Program-made: the position numbers and the translations under genes
NCBI GenBank assembly: GCA_947649205.1
Contig: CANSQM010000001.1
Span: 62,001 to 126,000 of the forward strand
Direction: 5' to 3'
Source of the DNA: an uncultured Enterorhabdus sp.
GTDB lineage: Bacteria > Actinomycetota > Coriobacteriia > Coriobacteriales > Eggerthellaceae
DNA: 64,000 bases
The notes under the pieces: model-generated
What the model was told of the DNA's origin: nothing
The model's input: the letters and a program-made list of their open reading frames with translations, nothing else
Databases searched by the model: none
Shown: one piece after another, positions 7,780 to 16,323 of the stretch
How the letters are laid out: each line of letters starts with the position of its first letter
Numbering within the stretch: the first letter of the stretch is position 1

Positions 7780-9384
7780 GTGGCTGAGACCGCAACCCCG
7801 AACCAGTTGGTTATCGTCGTCGATTTCGGCGCCCAGTACGGGCAGCTCATCGCCCGCCGGGTGCGCGATCTGCATGTGTATTCCGAGATCGTGCCCTGCG
7901 ACATCACGGCCGACGAGGTGCGCGCCCTGGCGCCGGCGGCCATCATTCTGTCCGGCGGTCCCGCGTCGGTGTACGCGGAAGATGCCCCCTCCATCGACCC
8001 CGAGATTCTGGCCCTTGGCATTCCCGTGCTCGGCTTCTGCTACGGTCAGCAGGCCATGGCTGTGGCTTTGGGCGGCGAAGTGGGCCACACCGAGAAGGGC
8101 GAGTACGGGCCGGCGCTCATCACGCGGGCGAGCGAGTCGGCGCTGTTCGAGGGCACGCCCGGCGAGCAGACCGTGTGGATGAGCCACCGCGACGCCGTGA
8201 GCCGCGTGCCCGAGGGCTTCACCGTCACGTCGCGCACCGAGGTGTGCCCCGTGGCGTCCATGGAGTACCCCGAGCGCAGCCTGTACGCCACGCAGTTCCA
8301 CCCGGAGGTGCGCCACACCGAGTTCGGCCAGACCATGTTGCGGAACTTCCTGTTCGGCGTATGCGCGCTTGAGCCGGATTGGACCATGGACTCCATCATC
8401 GAGGACTCCGTGGAGGCCATCCGTGCCGAGGTAGGGGAGGACCGCGTGATCCTGGGCCTTTCGGGCGGCGTGGACTCGTCGGTGGTGGCGGCCCTGTGCG
8501 CTCGCGCCATCGGCAAGCAGCTGACCTGCGTGTTCGTGAACCACGGGCTGCTGCGCAAGGGCGAGCCCGAGGAAGTGGAAGAGGTGTTCACGAAGCAGTT
8601 CGACGTGGACTTCATCCACGTGCACGCCGAGGAGCGCTACCTGGAGCTGCTGGCCGGCGTGACCGATCCGGAGGAGAAGCGCCGCATCATCGGCACCCAG
8701 TTCTGGAAGGAGTTCTTCGCTGTGGCGGAGGACCTGGCCCAGGACGGGCGTCCGGTGAAGTACCTGGCCCAGGGCACCATTTACCCGGATATCATCGAGA
8801 GCGGCGCCCGCAAGACCGGCGGGAAGGCGAGCACCATCAAGAGCCACCACAACCTTATCCCGTTCCCCGAGGGCGTGCATTTCGACCTGATCGAGCCCTT
8901 GGACCACTTCTTCAAGGACGAGGTGCGCGCGCTCGGCACGGCGCTGGGCCTGCCCGATTACATCGTGCATCGCCAGCCCTTCCCGGGCCCGGGCCTGGCC
9001 ATCCGTATCATCGGCGATGTGGATGCGGAGAAGCTGACGATTTTGAAGAACGCCGATGCCATCGTGCGCGAGGAGCTGGACGCTTACAACGAGCGCCTGT
9101 ACGCCGAGACGGGCGAGCGTAACAGCGAGCACGCCGTGTGGCAGTACTTCGCCGTGCTGCCCGACATCAAGAGCGTCGGCGTCATGGGCGACGAACGCAC
9201 CTACGCAAGACCGGTGATTCTGCGAGCCGTAGAGAGCAGCGATGCCATGACCGCCGACTGGGCGCGCCTCCCCTACGACGTCCTGGCCCGCATTTCGGGT
9301 CGCATCGTAGCCGAGGTTCCCGGCGTGAACCGAGTGGTCTACGATATCACCAGCAAGCCCCCCGCGACTATCGAGTGGGAATAG
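7780..9384 (+). CDS. guaA: GMP synthase (glutamine-hydrolysing)
   Basis: The 534-residue enzyme converts XMP to GMP with glutamine and ATP. The N-terminal class I glutamine amidotransferase domain has the nucleophile elbow GFCYGQQ (Cys87) and FHPEV; the ATP-pyrophosphatase domain has the PP-loop SGGVDSS (228-234); the C-terminal dimerisation domain ends in TIEWE. Length matches the family. The start is GTG at 7780 with AAGGAGG eight bases upstream. The conserved 3' end of guaA is a well-known integration site for genomic islands, and composition changes sharply right after this gene. Confidence 0.98.
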   Translation: MAETATPNQLVIVVDFGAQYGQLIARRVRDLHVYSEIVPCDITADEVRALAPAAIILSGGPASVYAEDAPSIDPEILALGIPVLGFCYGQQAMAVALGGEVGHTEKGEYGPALITRASESALFEGTPGEQTVWMSHRDAVSRVPEGFTVTSRTEVCPVASMEYPERSLYATQFHPEVRHTEFGQTMLRNFLFGVCALEPDWTMDSIIEDSVEAIRAEVGEDRVILGLSGGVDSSVVAALCARAIGKQLTCVFVNHGLLRKGEPEEVEEVFTKQFDVDFIHVHAEERYLELLAGVTDPEEKRRIIGTQFWKEFFAVAEDLAQDGRPVKYLAQGTIYPDIIESGARKTGGKASTIKSHHNLIPFPEGVHFDLIEPLDHFFKDEVRALGTALGLPDYIVHRQPFPGPGLAIRIIGDVDAEKLTILKNADAIVREELDAYNERLYAETGERNSEHAVWQYFAVLPDIKSVGVMGDERTYARPVILRAVESSDAMTADWARLPYDVLARISGRIVAEVPGVNRVVYDITSKPPATIEWE

Positions 9385-9437
9385 GCCTGGACGTATCGTT
9401 GTGAGAACGAGGGGTCAAGAAAGAAGATAATCAGTCT

Positions 9438-10871
9438 GTGGACGGGACTTTTCAAGATTTGCAACCCTATATTGAAAAGGTTGTAGATGTCGTTTTGCCA
9501 TTGTTGGGCGACGCTTGCAATGGGTTGGCATGGTTTTTCCAAACAGTGTTGTCGCAGGTGACCAATCGTGAGATCGCGACAGTAATTCTGCTCCTGGGCA
9601 TTCTATTGTTTGCGACCGTTAAGATAGGTGCTGTTAAAACTACAAGAGGTTTGTGGGATGTTATTGTTGCAGCGCTGTCGCCCAAGATACTTATTCCAGG
9701 TTTGCTGCTGGTTCTGTATTCGGTGATGATCTTCCTAGGTGCATATCGCATCGGAATTTGGTCATCAAAGATTTTATTAGACACCATATTGGAAATATCT
9801 TTCATTGGGCTGCCGTCTTTGGCGATAGCGGTGAAGGCGAATTCGGTTGTATCGATATATCGGCAGTTTGTCATACCCGAAATTGGATTTGGCGCAATTG
9901 TCGCTTTTTATATAGGGATAGAGAGTTTCTCTCTTCCTGTTGAAGTTGGGTTGCAATTTGTCATCTGCGCTTTCACCGTTCTCCAAGTTGTCGGCAAGTA
10001 CGAACCCGCAGGGGAGAATGTTGCAAAGTTCTCTAGCTGCCTTCTTACCGTTATCGGACTGGGAATTATAGTGGCGGCTTCATGGGGGATAGCGCATACT
10101 TGGAACGCGATAGACTGGGGTGTCGAAATCGAGGCTCTCGGCATGGCACTCTATTATCCGATCCTCATGGTGCCGGCGATCGTCGCGTTAGGATATTATG
10201 CTGTTTACGAAACATTGGGTATTCGCATAAAGATATGCTCAAAAGGAATGAGGTTTCTTACTAGGGCGTATCTTTACGGCCTACTGTTTCCCTCCCTTGT
10301 GGCCGTAAAACACTTCAATGGATCTGAGATAACGAATTACACAAAGTGCGGTAGCTGGAAAGAGCGGAACCAATATATAAAAAACTACAAAAGGATTCTC
10401 GCCGAAACTGCAGCGAAAGAGAATGCGAAGCTGAAGCGCATGGAGTCCGGTTTGGGCAAAAGGGGTTTTGATGAGGATGGAATTTGGCTCGACTGGGAGA
10501 ATCTTGAAGAGATAAAAACCAGTCTTCGAAGTGTTGCGAGTATTCAGGATCGAAGATGGAGGGAAGACCACGCCTACGCCGCAAATATGCAGGGGGCATT
10601 TGTGGACGTTTTTACTCCCAGAGGCTGCATTAGTGGATCTTACGTTTCAAGCGATGGGAGAGCGTATATTTGTTGGATGAGCAATGGGACGGGATTTACT
10701 TTTGGTGTAGGAGCTTGCGAAGGGTCTTCTCCGTCTCAAAGGTATGAGGGGCTAACGCCACCTGCGACTGACTCTGAGAGTGCATTGTTAGCGCAATTTG
10801 TCGACGAGGAGGACCAGATAGCACTTCCTCATTGGTTTATGGATTTTCGCGTCGATGATACTTACAAGTGA
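9438..10871 (+). CDS. Unknown polytopic membrane protein with cytoplasmic C-terminal domain
   Basis: I do not recognise this 477-residue protein. About seven hydrophobic segments lie between residues 45 and 285 (for example VILLLGILLFATVKIGAV and ILMVPAIVALGYYAVY). A soluble C-terminal half of about 190 residues begins with a charged, possibly coiled-coil stretch (KENAKLKRMES) and then a mixed region with GCISGSYVSSDGRAY and WMSNGTGFTFGVG. The start is GTG. It begins 53 bases after guaA, is far more AT-rich than guaA, and was probably acquired horizontally. A membrane effector in a defence island is possible but unsupported. Confidence 0.6.
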   Translation: MDGTFQDLQPYIEKVVDVVLPLLGDACNGLAWFFQTVLSQVTNREIATVILLLGILLFATVKIGAVKTTRGLWDVIVAALSPKILIPGLLLVLYSVMIFLGAYRIGIWSSKILLDTILEISFIGLPSLAIAVKANSVVSIYRQFVIPEIGFGAIVAFYIGIESFSLPVEVGLQFVICAFTVLQVVGKYEPAGENVAKFSSCLLTVIGLGIIVAASWGIAHTWNAIDWGVEIEALGMALYYPILMVPAIVALGYYAVYETLGIRIKICSKGMRFLTRAYLYGLLFPSLVAVKHFNGSEITNYTKCGSWKERNQYIKNYKRILAETAAKENAKLKRMESGLGKRGFDEDGIWLDWENLEEIKTSLRSVASIQDRRWREDHAYAANMQGAFVDVFTPRGCISGSYVSSDGRAYICWMSNGTGFTFGVGACEGSSPSQRYEGLTPPATDSESALLAQFVDEEDQIALPHWFMDFRVDDTYK

Positions 10872-11002
10872 TGAATAGGCATCGCACATTGCTCTCGCCT
10901 TTCATGCTGTAACGCTCAAAATCGTATATTTTTCCTCATGAGGTGAATGGCGAAAAGTTAGCGTGAGCAGCTGAGGGTTTGCCGTGTTTCAGTTTCTCGG
11001 GG

Positions 11003-11590
11003 TCATGTCAAATACTCTTTAGGGGTGAGCATTCTTGCTCGTGCCTCGGGCAGCCTCACCCCACACTCATCTGCGTATTGCAGGAGAGCCATACGAACGG
11101 TTCCGGCGATTGTTGCTTTATTGGGAGTGTACTGACCCCAGTGGGTGGTGGACCTTGATATGGCGGCTTTGAGAATTTCCTGAAACCTGTCCAGGTCTTG
11201 CAGGGGGCTCTGCTCTGCGATGTGGCTAAGCTCTTCGTCAACCGAGCGCTTATAAATGAATTCATATTCGCGCCAGCCCTCTTCTATAAAATACGTTTTA
11301 TAGAAAGTCGCCTTGTGCGCGATAAGCCAGTCCCACATAATGCGTGGATCGTCAACGTTAGGGGCTTCTTCATGGCATTTTCGGCATAGCAGGACGTAAT
11401 TGCTGGGAATATCTTGGCCTCCAAGAGAGCGAGCGACAATGTGGCATCGCGTCAGATCCTTAGGGGTCCCGCAGTTCCAGCAGTACTCCTCGGCTTCTGA
11501 CCAGTCGACGCTAAGATCGCACTCGTCAATTCGTGGAGCCCAATAGTCGACGATCTGGCTGATTGGAGTCTTGTTTTGATTCGATGACAT
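11003..11590 (-). CDS. HNH endonuclease-like protein (short paralogue)
   Basis: The 195-residue protein has a zinc-ribbon HNH core: CWNCG, TRCHIVARSLGG and LLCRKCHEEAPN (about residues 37-80). This gives two CxxC pairs around a His-containing HNH strand. The C-terminal part is not a standard HNH feature but is shared with the protein at 12679-14031, including the signature HWGQYTPNKATIAGTVRMAL (about 147-166). It would cut or nick DNA; the target is unknown. It lies 13 bases downstream of the 335-residue gene on the same strand, so the two form an operon. AT-rich. Confidence 0.75.
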   Translation of the reverse strand: MSSNQNKTPISQIVDYWAPRIDECDLSVDWSEAEEYCWNCGTPKDLTRCHIVARSLGGQDIPSNYVLLCRKCHEEAPNVDDPRIMWDWLIAHKATFYKTYFIEEGWREYEFIYKRSVDEELSHIAEQSPLQDLDRFQEILKAAISRSTTHWGQYTPNKATIAGTVRMALLQYADECGVRLPEARARMLTPKEYLT

Positions 11591-11603
11591 GATAGAAAGC
11601 CCC

Positions 11604-12611
11604 TTAGTTTGTGTGCAAACAGCTATCTGCGTATTTGACTATAGATTCATTGATAAATAGTAAGAAATTATTTTTCAAAGACAATTTCTCGAGAGTTTCA
11701 ATGAAAAGATTTTCTCCGCAATTGTCTCGCGCTATTGTTTTTAGAACACTCTTTGTTTCTTCCGGAAGATCCAGCTCAGCAACAAAATTTAAGATATCCT
11801 CTTCTTTAACGATGAGAAATGGGTTTTGATCGAAGCCTGGAATCACCTTTTCATCGATGACTTCAACGAATGTGTTTTCGAAAAGAACATCTTGAGAGCG
11901 AATCAGGGCATCCTCCAAGGTGTTTAACTCTTCGCTGCTTATCTGCCCATGTTCGATAAGTCGGCCATTTGAGTCAAAAGACATGAAGTCGAGCAGACCG
12001 TCCTGCCTTTCATCTTGAAAAGCAGTAAAGGTTTGCGTGCCTTCGCGTAGAGAAGAGACCGAGCTCAAATCTCCGTTTTCTCCAATGAAGAAATAGCTAC
12101 CGCTTTGAGACTCTTCGGAAGGGAATCCCTGAGTTTCCATAACATGCCAGCCGGATGGTCTTTTCTCGGCGCACTTGATCTTTCGATGCTTTATCCAGTT
12201 GATAGCTACCTTGGTGTCAATTGAAAACCGTTGAGCGAATTCTTCTATTGAAAGAAGGCGTGCGTTTATACATATAATTGGCTCATATGTTGACGACTCC
12301 GCTGATTCGATCTCGTCGCTTTCATCAAGGGAGATCTTTGTATACTCTACGGAGTTGAGATTGATATCAATATTCGTAATAACTATTTCGTAGGATGCAA
12401 AAGGTTTTTCCAAATATGCCAAGTCGCAGTTGCAGACTTTCTTCGTGAAGTGGTTGATCAGCTCGATTAGCGCTGGTCTATAGAAAATAGCATCCGAAGA
12501 GTGCTCTTCGTCATGCATGAGGCGAAGTGAGTAATCACTCAGTGCCTCTAGAACTTCTCTTTTTGATTTAATTGCCTTTCTTTGAAAGAGCTTTAATGTG
12601 TGTGCATCCAT
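11604..12611 (-). CDS. Unknown protein with excisionase/MerR-like helix-turn-helix
   Basis: I do not recognise this 335-residue protein as a family. A helix-turn-helix like those of excisionases is visible in the middle (SIEEFAQRFSIDTKVAINWI, followed by KHRKIKCAEKRPSGWHV, about 116-155). Acidic regions flank it: an N-terminal half of mixed strands, and a C-terminal half with a DEKVIPGFDQNPFLIVKEED segment. The ATG has AGAGG five bases upstream. It is the first gene of an operon with the short HNH protein and is divergent from the long HNH protein. It may be the DNA-recognition or control subunit of that locus; this is inference. Confidence 0.55.
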   Translation of the reverse strand: MDAHTLKLFQRKAIKSKREVLEALSDYSLRLMHDEEHSSDAIFYRPALIELINHFTKKVCNCDLAYLEKPFASYEIVITNIDINLNSVEYTKISLDESDEIESAESSTYEPIICINARLLSIEEFAQRFSIDTKVAINWIKHRKIKCAEKRPSGWHVMETQGFPSEESQSGSYFFIGENGDLSSVSSLREGTQTFTAFQDERQDGLLDFMSFDSNGRLIEHGQISSEELNTLEDALIRSQDVLFENTFVEVIDEKVIPGFDQNPFLIVKEEDILNFVAELDLPEETKSVLKTIARDNCGENLFIETLEKLSLKNNFLLFINESIVKYADSCLHTN

Positions 12612-12624
12612 TTAAACCTCTGTG

Positions 12625-12652
12625 TTGAGTAGTTGGTAAGTCAATATATCAT
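12625..12652 (+). promoter_or_regulatory. Candidate promoter in the 67-bp divergent HNH intergenic region
   Basis: TTGAGT (12625-12630), a 16-base spacer and TATCAT (12647-12652) form a plausible promoter for the rightward HNH gene. The whole divergent region is only 67 bases, so both transcripts must start within it or overlap. Confidence 0.35.
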
Positions 12653-12678
12653 GGCTTAATGAACGTGCAAATTAGTGG

Positions 12679-14031
12679 ATGGATTCGCCTCCATATGATA
12701 AATCGAGTAGAGAGGGGTACGATGTGAGCATGGTGCTGAATGGTCGAAGACTGATTTGCGGAATTAATCCTAAGCTTGCAAAAAAGATCTGCGAGATGTG
12801 TCGTGATTATCCACGATCTACGGAAGAAATAGCACGCATGCTATCAATTAGCGAGATTACTGCGGAAAGTTGGCTTGTTTCTCTTGCTGAGGCAGACTAC
12901 TTGAATGTAGAGATAGAAAGCGAAAGAATCTTTTGGCTGTGCACCCCAAAAGGATATACCTCGCTTGTAGCCGCTCGGTTCGGTAAGCCGTTGTCAGGAG
13001 AAGAGTTTGCTAATCTACTTTTTTCGATTATGCAGCGAGCGAGGGAATACAACGCAAATGAAACCTTTCCGCTTCGTATAGACAAGATCTATGCATTTGG
13101 TTCCGTATTCACTCAGCCGTGGCAAATCGAGGATCCCAATTTAGCTATAACTGTTAGCGAAAGACCTTGGGCTAGTAGGGATTCCAATTGGAGGTTGGAT
13201 TATTATGCTCAGCGATCTGCCAGTCAGCATCTGTCAATTGTCGAGCAGTTGTATTTTGCTGAGGAGGAGCTGGGCCGTTTTCTTAAAAGGAAAAAGGAGC
13301 ATTTTTCGATCTACCATCAGGATGCTTCGGAAGTATCTGATGAGAAAAGATTGCTATTTATCGGTGAACACATAGATCCTTCCGGTATCGATGGCGTTCT
13401 GATGACGATTTCAGAGATACGAGATTTGGGAGAAAAGATCACAAGACATAGAAGTGCGATTCCTAAAAGCAGACGGTCTAAAATAGCACGAGTTCGGAAT
13501 GAGGATATTGTAAATTACTGGAGAAATTCAGCCTGGTTTATTGAGTTGAACATTTTGCCTGAACATGCAGCGAACTGTTGCTGGCGATGTGGAAGCAGGC
13601 AAGATATTCAGCGCTGTCATATCGTTCCCGATGCTCTTGGCGGCGGATTTGAGGAGTCAAATCTTGTATTGCTGTGCGCACGTTGCCATGCGGAGGGCCC
13701 GAACCTGCAGGACAAGAACATCATGCTTGATTGGATTAAGTCGTATAGAAAAAAGTGGCCGGATGACTTCTGGATCAATGCGGCAATGAATGAATACGAA
13801 CGCATTTACAATAAAGATATTCGAGCTGAAGTCGAGGAAATACTTTGCAGAGAAGGGGCTTCACTAGAGCTCGATGCGGCGATTGCCGAGTTGGAGCTTC
13901 TTGCTAACGAGGCGGCGACTGCTGCAACATTTCACTTTGGCCAAACATGGCTAAACAATGCAAGTTTGGCAGGCTGCTTTCGAATAGCTCTTGAGGAGCT
14001 GCCAAATCAGCTTCGCAGATTGTGCGTATAG
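12679..14031 (+). CDS. HNH endonuclease with N-terminal winged-helix and degenerate nucleotidyltransferase-like region (long paralogue)
   Basis: The 450-residue protein appears to have three parts. Residues about 30-95 look like a winged helix (STEEIARMLSISEITAESWL). Residues about 125-160 resemble a minimal nucleotidyltransferase motif (KIYAFGSVF, then DPNLAI where active enzymes have two acidic residues), so it may be catalytically dead. Residues about 270-445 are an HNH domain (CCWRCG, QRCHIV, LLCARCH) with the C-terminal signature HFGQTWLNNASLAGCFRIAL. The HNH half is paralogous to 11003-11590. The first ATG lacks a ribosome-binding site; an in-frame GTG at 12724 has GAGAGGGG six bases upstream and may be the true start. 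AT-rich. Confidence 0.7.
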   Translation: MDSPPYDKSSREGYDVSMVLNGRRLICGINPKLAKKICEMCRDYPRSTEEIARMLSISEITAESWLVSLAEADYLNVEIESERIFWLCTPKGYTSLVAARFGKPLSGEEFANLLFSIMQRAREYNANETFPLRIDKIYAFGSVFTQPWQIEDPNLAITVSERPWASRDSNWRLDYYAQRSASQHLSIVEQLYFAEEELGRFLKRKKEHFSIYHQDASEVSDEKRLLFIGEHIDPSGIDGVLMTISEIRDLGEKITRHRSAIPKSRRSKIARVRNEDIVNYWRNSAWFIELNILPEHAANCCWRCGSRQDIQRCHIVPDALGGGFEESNLVLLCARCHAEGPNLQDKNIMLDWIKSYRKKWPDDFWINAAMNEYERIYNKDIRAEVEEILCREGASLELDAAIAELELLANEAATAATFHFGQTWLNNASLAGCFRIALEELPNQLRRLCV

Positions 14032-14467
14032 CAAAGGCGATTAAAGTGTTTCTGAAAATGTTGAAGAGATCAGGGCTTCTTAGAGGCTGACATTCACCCG
14101 TATTCCCAAATGTCGGTTTAGCTATTGGCAAATACGCAAGTGAACCCAACAGCCAAAGAGCCGCATGACCCAGTGGATCTTCAAATTGTCGCGCGACATC
14201 GTTCTGCGGGCTCCGCGCTTCTGCGGTCAACTCGTGAAAGGCTGTTCGCGTATAGGAAGATGTAGCCATGGGCTGCGCGTGTTGTTATCAACGAATGCTG
14301 GGACACGATGTGTTCGGAAGTCGCGGAAGGTCTGAACGTACCACGGTCGGCGTCCGATATGTCGCCCAACGGGCTAATTGGATCATCGATGAAATGTTGG
14401 CATACAATTAAATCAAAGACTAGCGCGTCCATGTCGTGCATGCCGCAACAATTTGATGAAATGAGAT
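14032..14467. other. Intergenic stretch without a recognisable gene
   Basis: Short open frames exist on both strands but none has a ribosome-binding site with recognisable protein similarity. A motif TACGCAAGTGAACCC near 14133 resembles the 18-nt repeat found at 52276 and 58217. This marks the boundary between the AT-rich HNH locus and the GC-rich MsrA-like module. Confidence 0.5.
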
Positions 14468-14938
14468 CTAATCCACTTCCAGGAGGTACTTAGTCATGAG
14501 CGCCCTGGGGATGTGGCAGTAGTCGTTGGGGAACTTGTCCAGGTGGTCTGGGTGCTTCTCGGCACTCGGGATGTAGCGGACAAGCCGCAGCACCTTGACG
14601 CGGATCCTGTTGCGGTTGGGCATCGCCCGGATGTAGGCCTCCGCCTCTCGCAGGCGGGGGGGGGGATTCTCGCTGTAGACGCCAGTGCGATACTTCTCGC
14701 CAGTGTCAGCGCCCTGTCTGTTTACGCTTTCGGGGTCGGTGATCTCGAAGAAGTAGCCCATCAGCTCGGTCACGGTCACGCGGCGCTCGTCGAACGTCGT
14801 CTTGACGCACTTGGCGTCCTCGAGGTTCTCGCCGGCCTCGCTCACTCGTCCGGCTTCGGTGGTGATGAGACCGAGCATCATCTTGACGAACGCTTGCGCG
14901 TCCCACGGGCACCTGCCGGCAAAGTAAATCGTCTGCAT
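14468..14938 (-). CDS. MsrA-like protein with altered active-site loop
   Basis: This 156-residue protein is homologous to peptide-methionine (S)-S-oxide reductase MsrA, which repairs oxidised methionine. Matching segments are TIYFAGRCPWDAQAF (family AGGCFWGVEAF), YFFEITDPESVNRQG, TGEKYRTGVY and DYCHIP. The catalytic Cys is retained (Cys9), but the GCFWG loop reads RCPWD. The region between the Arg-rich middle and YCHIP is also unusual, so it may act on another substrate or be inactive. The start at 14938 is set by AGGAGG seven bases upstream. A decayed paralogue lies at 17040-17355. Confidence 0.75.
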   Translation of the reverse strand: MQTIYFAGRCPWDAQAFVKMMLGLITTEAGRVSEAGENLEDAKCVKTTFDERRVTVTELMGYFFEITDPESVNRQGADTGEKYRTGVYSENPPPRLREAEAYIRAMPNRNRIRVKVLRLVRYIPSAEKHPDHLDKFPNDYCHIPRALMTKYLLEVD

Positions 14939-15050
14939 GTGCTGTCCTCCTGAAATGCACGAGCGCATCAGCTTGCTAACGACAGGAATGCGTCGTTAGC
15001 TCCACCGCTCGCTCTCTAACGACTAGCTATCGCCGTAAAGTATCGTTAGA
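14939..15050 (-). promoter_or_regulatory. Paired inverted repeats upstream of the MsrA-like gene
   Basis: Two related inverted repeats stand in the upstream region: GCTAACGAC-N8-GTCGTTAGC (14975-15000, 9-bp arms) and TCTAACGA-N20-TCGTTAGA (15015-15050, 8-bp arms). They share the core CTAACGA. They look like operators for a dimeric regulator; the TetR protein encoded at 16393 is the nearest candidate, though its own upstream palindromes differ. The rest of 14939-15246 holds no gene. Confidence 0.55.
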
Positions 15051-15165
15051 CCGTCGGTGAAGCTTGCGACGACGGTAAAGTGTCCTGCTTCTCCTGCTGA
15101 CCGATAGCCGTTTTCCAGGATTGCCCTACGTGGTGCCTGGAACGCATCTTCCAGAGAGAATTGCG

Positions 15166-15211
15166 AAGGGCACGACCCGACACCATGCGAGATGGCGTGG
15201 GTCGTGCCCTT
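15166..15211 (-). terminator. Long hairpin terminator of the DUF5692 gene
   Basis: AAGGGCACGACCC (15166-15178) pairs perfectly with GGGTCGTGCCCTT (15199-15211), and an inner CCAT/ATGG pair extends the stem. It lies 36 bases past the minus-strand stop codon. There is no strong U-tract. Confidence 0.6.
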
Positions 15212-15246
15212 GGGGAACGCGACGGCTTGAGTGCCTCCGCCTCCTC

Positions 15247-16209
15247 CTACCGGTTCTCTTCCACGATGCGCTGGTAGGTCTTCGTGTCGGCGTAGATCTG
15301 GTCCTTCAGCGGGTTGAGCTTCAGCTTGCGGATGCGATAGAACTGGTAGGCCGCCAGCGCCACGTTCGATGCCAGGGCGAGCAGGCTCACCACGAAGAAC
15401 GCCGTGGGGTTGTGTGTGGTCGGGATGGGGGCTAGCACGTCTGCGAACTGGGGCACCGTCATCACGAACATGATCCAGAGCGCCAGCGTCTGGGCACGGT
15501 GCTGCAGCCATGCGCCGCGCTTGATGAAGAACGTCGGGATGGTGCATGCCAAAAGCAGTGCCAGGCCGCAATAGGCGGAGTGGTCCGAGATGCAGTTGTA
15601 GGTGTAGGCGAAGTTCCAAAGATCGTAGGCGATGACCCAGGCCCAGATCATATCCGGCCAGATCATGTCCTTCGACGGGTCCTTCGAGATGAAGATGCCG
15701 AACCAGCCGCAGATCGTGAGGATGTTCAGGATGCCCGCGATGCCGTTCATGATGTTCCACGGGCCCGAAATGGTCCAGAGGTTTTCGACGACGCCGCCCT
15801 CCCACAGCGCGAAGCCGAACACTTGGAAGTCGCGGATGACCGCCTCGGCGATGTTGATTGCCAGGATGAGCGGCGGGAAGCACAGCGCCCACCGCTTCTC
15901 GTACAAGTAGTGGATCCTGCCGTCCGCGCCGCGCCATTTCACGAAGCGCAGGGCGATGAACCCGAGGCATCCGGCCAGCGCGGAATAGGTCTTCACCCAG
16001 TTGAACCAGGTGCCCGTGCCGTACTCGTTGCCGGGCGCGGCGGTTTCGGGCCACACGAACAAAGTGAGCGCAATCGGCACGAGGGCGAACAGGACCAGCC
16101 CGCACCACAGCTTGACGCGGCCCAGTTCGTTGAAGGCCATCAAGGCGAAGAGGACGAAGAGCCAGATGACCCAGTAGATGGGGTCGGCTGCCTGGTAGAG
16201 GATGCCCAC
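15247..16209 (-). CDS. DUF5692-family polytopic membrane protein
   Basis: The 320-residue protein has about nine to ten membrane segments and the conserved-looking motifs FNWVKTYSALAGCLGFIALR, WEGGVVENLWTISGPWNIMN and DLWNFAYTYNCISDHSAYCG. I recognise it as the DUF5692 type, common in Coriobacteriia; its function is not established. The start is GTG at 16209, because AAAGGAG lies just upstream and the first membrane helix follows at once. An in-frame ATG nine codons earlier (MPSKGDP) lies before that site. It is divergent from the TetR gene and is a likely target of it. Confidence 0.75.
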   Translation of the reverse strand: MGILYQAADPIYWVIWLFVLFALMAFNELGRVKLWCGLVLFALVPIALTLFVWPETAAPGNEYGTGTWFNWVKTYSALAGCLGFIALRFVKWRGADGRIHYLYEKRWALCFPPLILAINIAEAVIRDFQVFGFALWEGGVVENLWTISGPWNIMNGIAGILNILTICGWFGIFISKDPSKDMIWPDMIWAWVIAYDLWNFAYTYNCISDHSAYCGLALLLACTIPTFFIKRGAWLQHRAQTLALWIMFVMTVPQFADVLAPIPTTHNPTAFFVVSLLALASNVALAAYQFYRIRKLKLNPLKDQIYADTKTYQRIVEENR

Positions 16210-16323
16210 GGGGTCTCCTTTCGACGGCATGAACCCGCTTTTTGCGAGCGGGAATGCAGCTTGCGGCGCGCCTTTGCGCTGACTGATTTGTTTGCAGTCT
16301 AGCAAATGCTCGTATCGCAATAT

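Noticed and set aside
14032-14467. Small genes of 60-120 codons on both strands
   Set aside because: None has a ribosome-binding site or recognisable protein sequence; the frames overlap one another.
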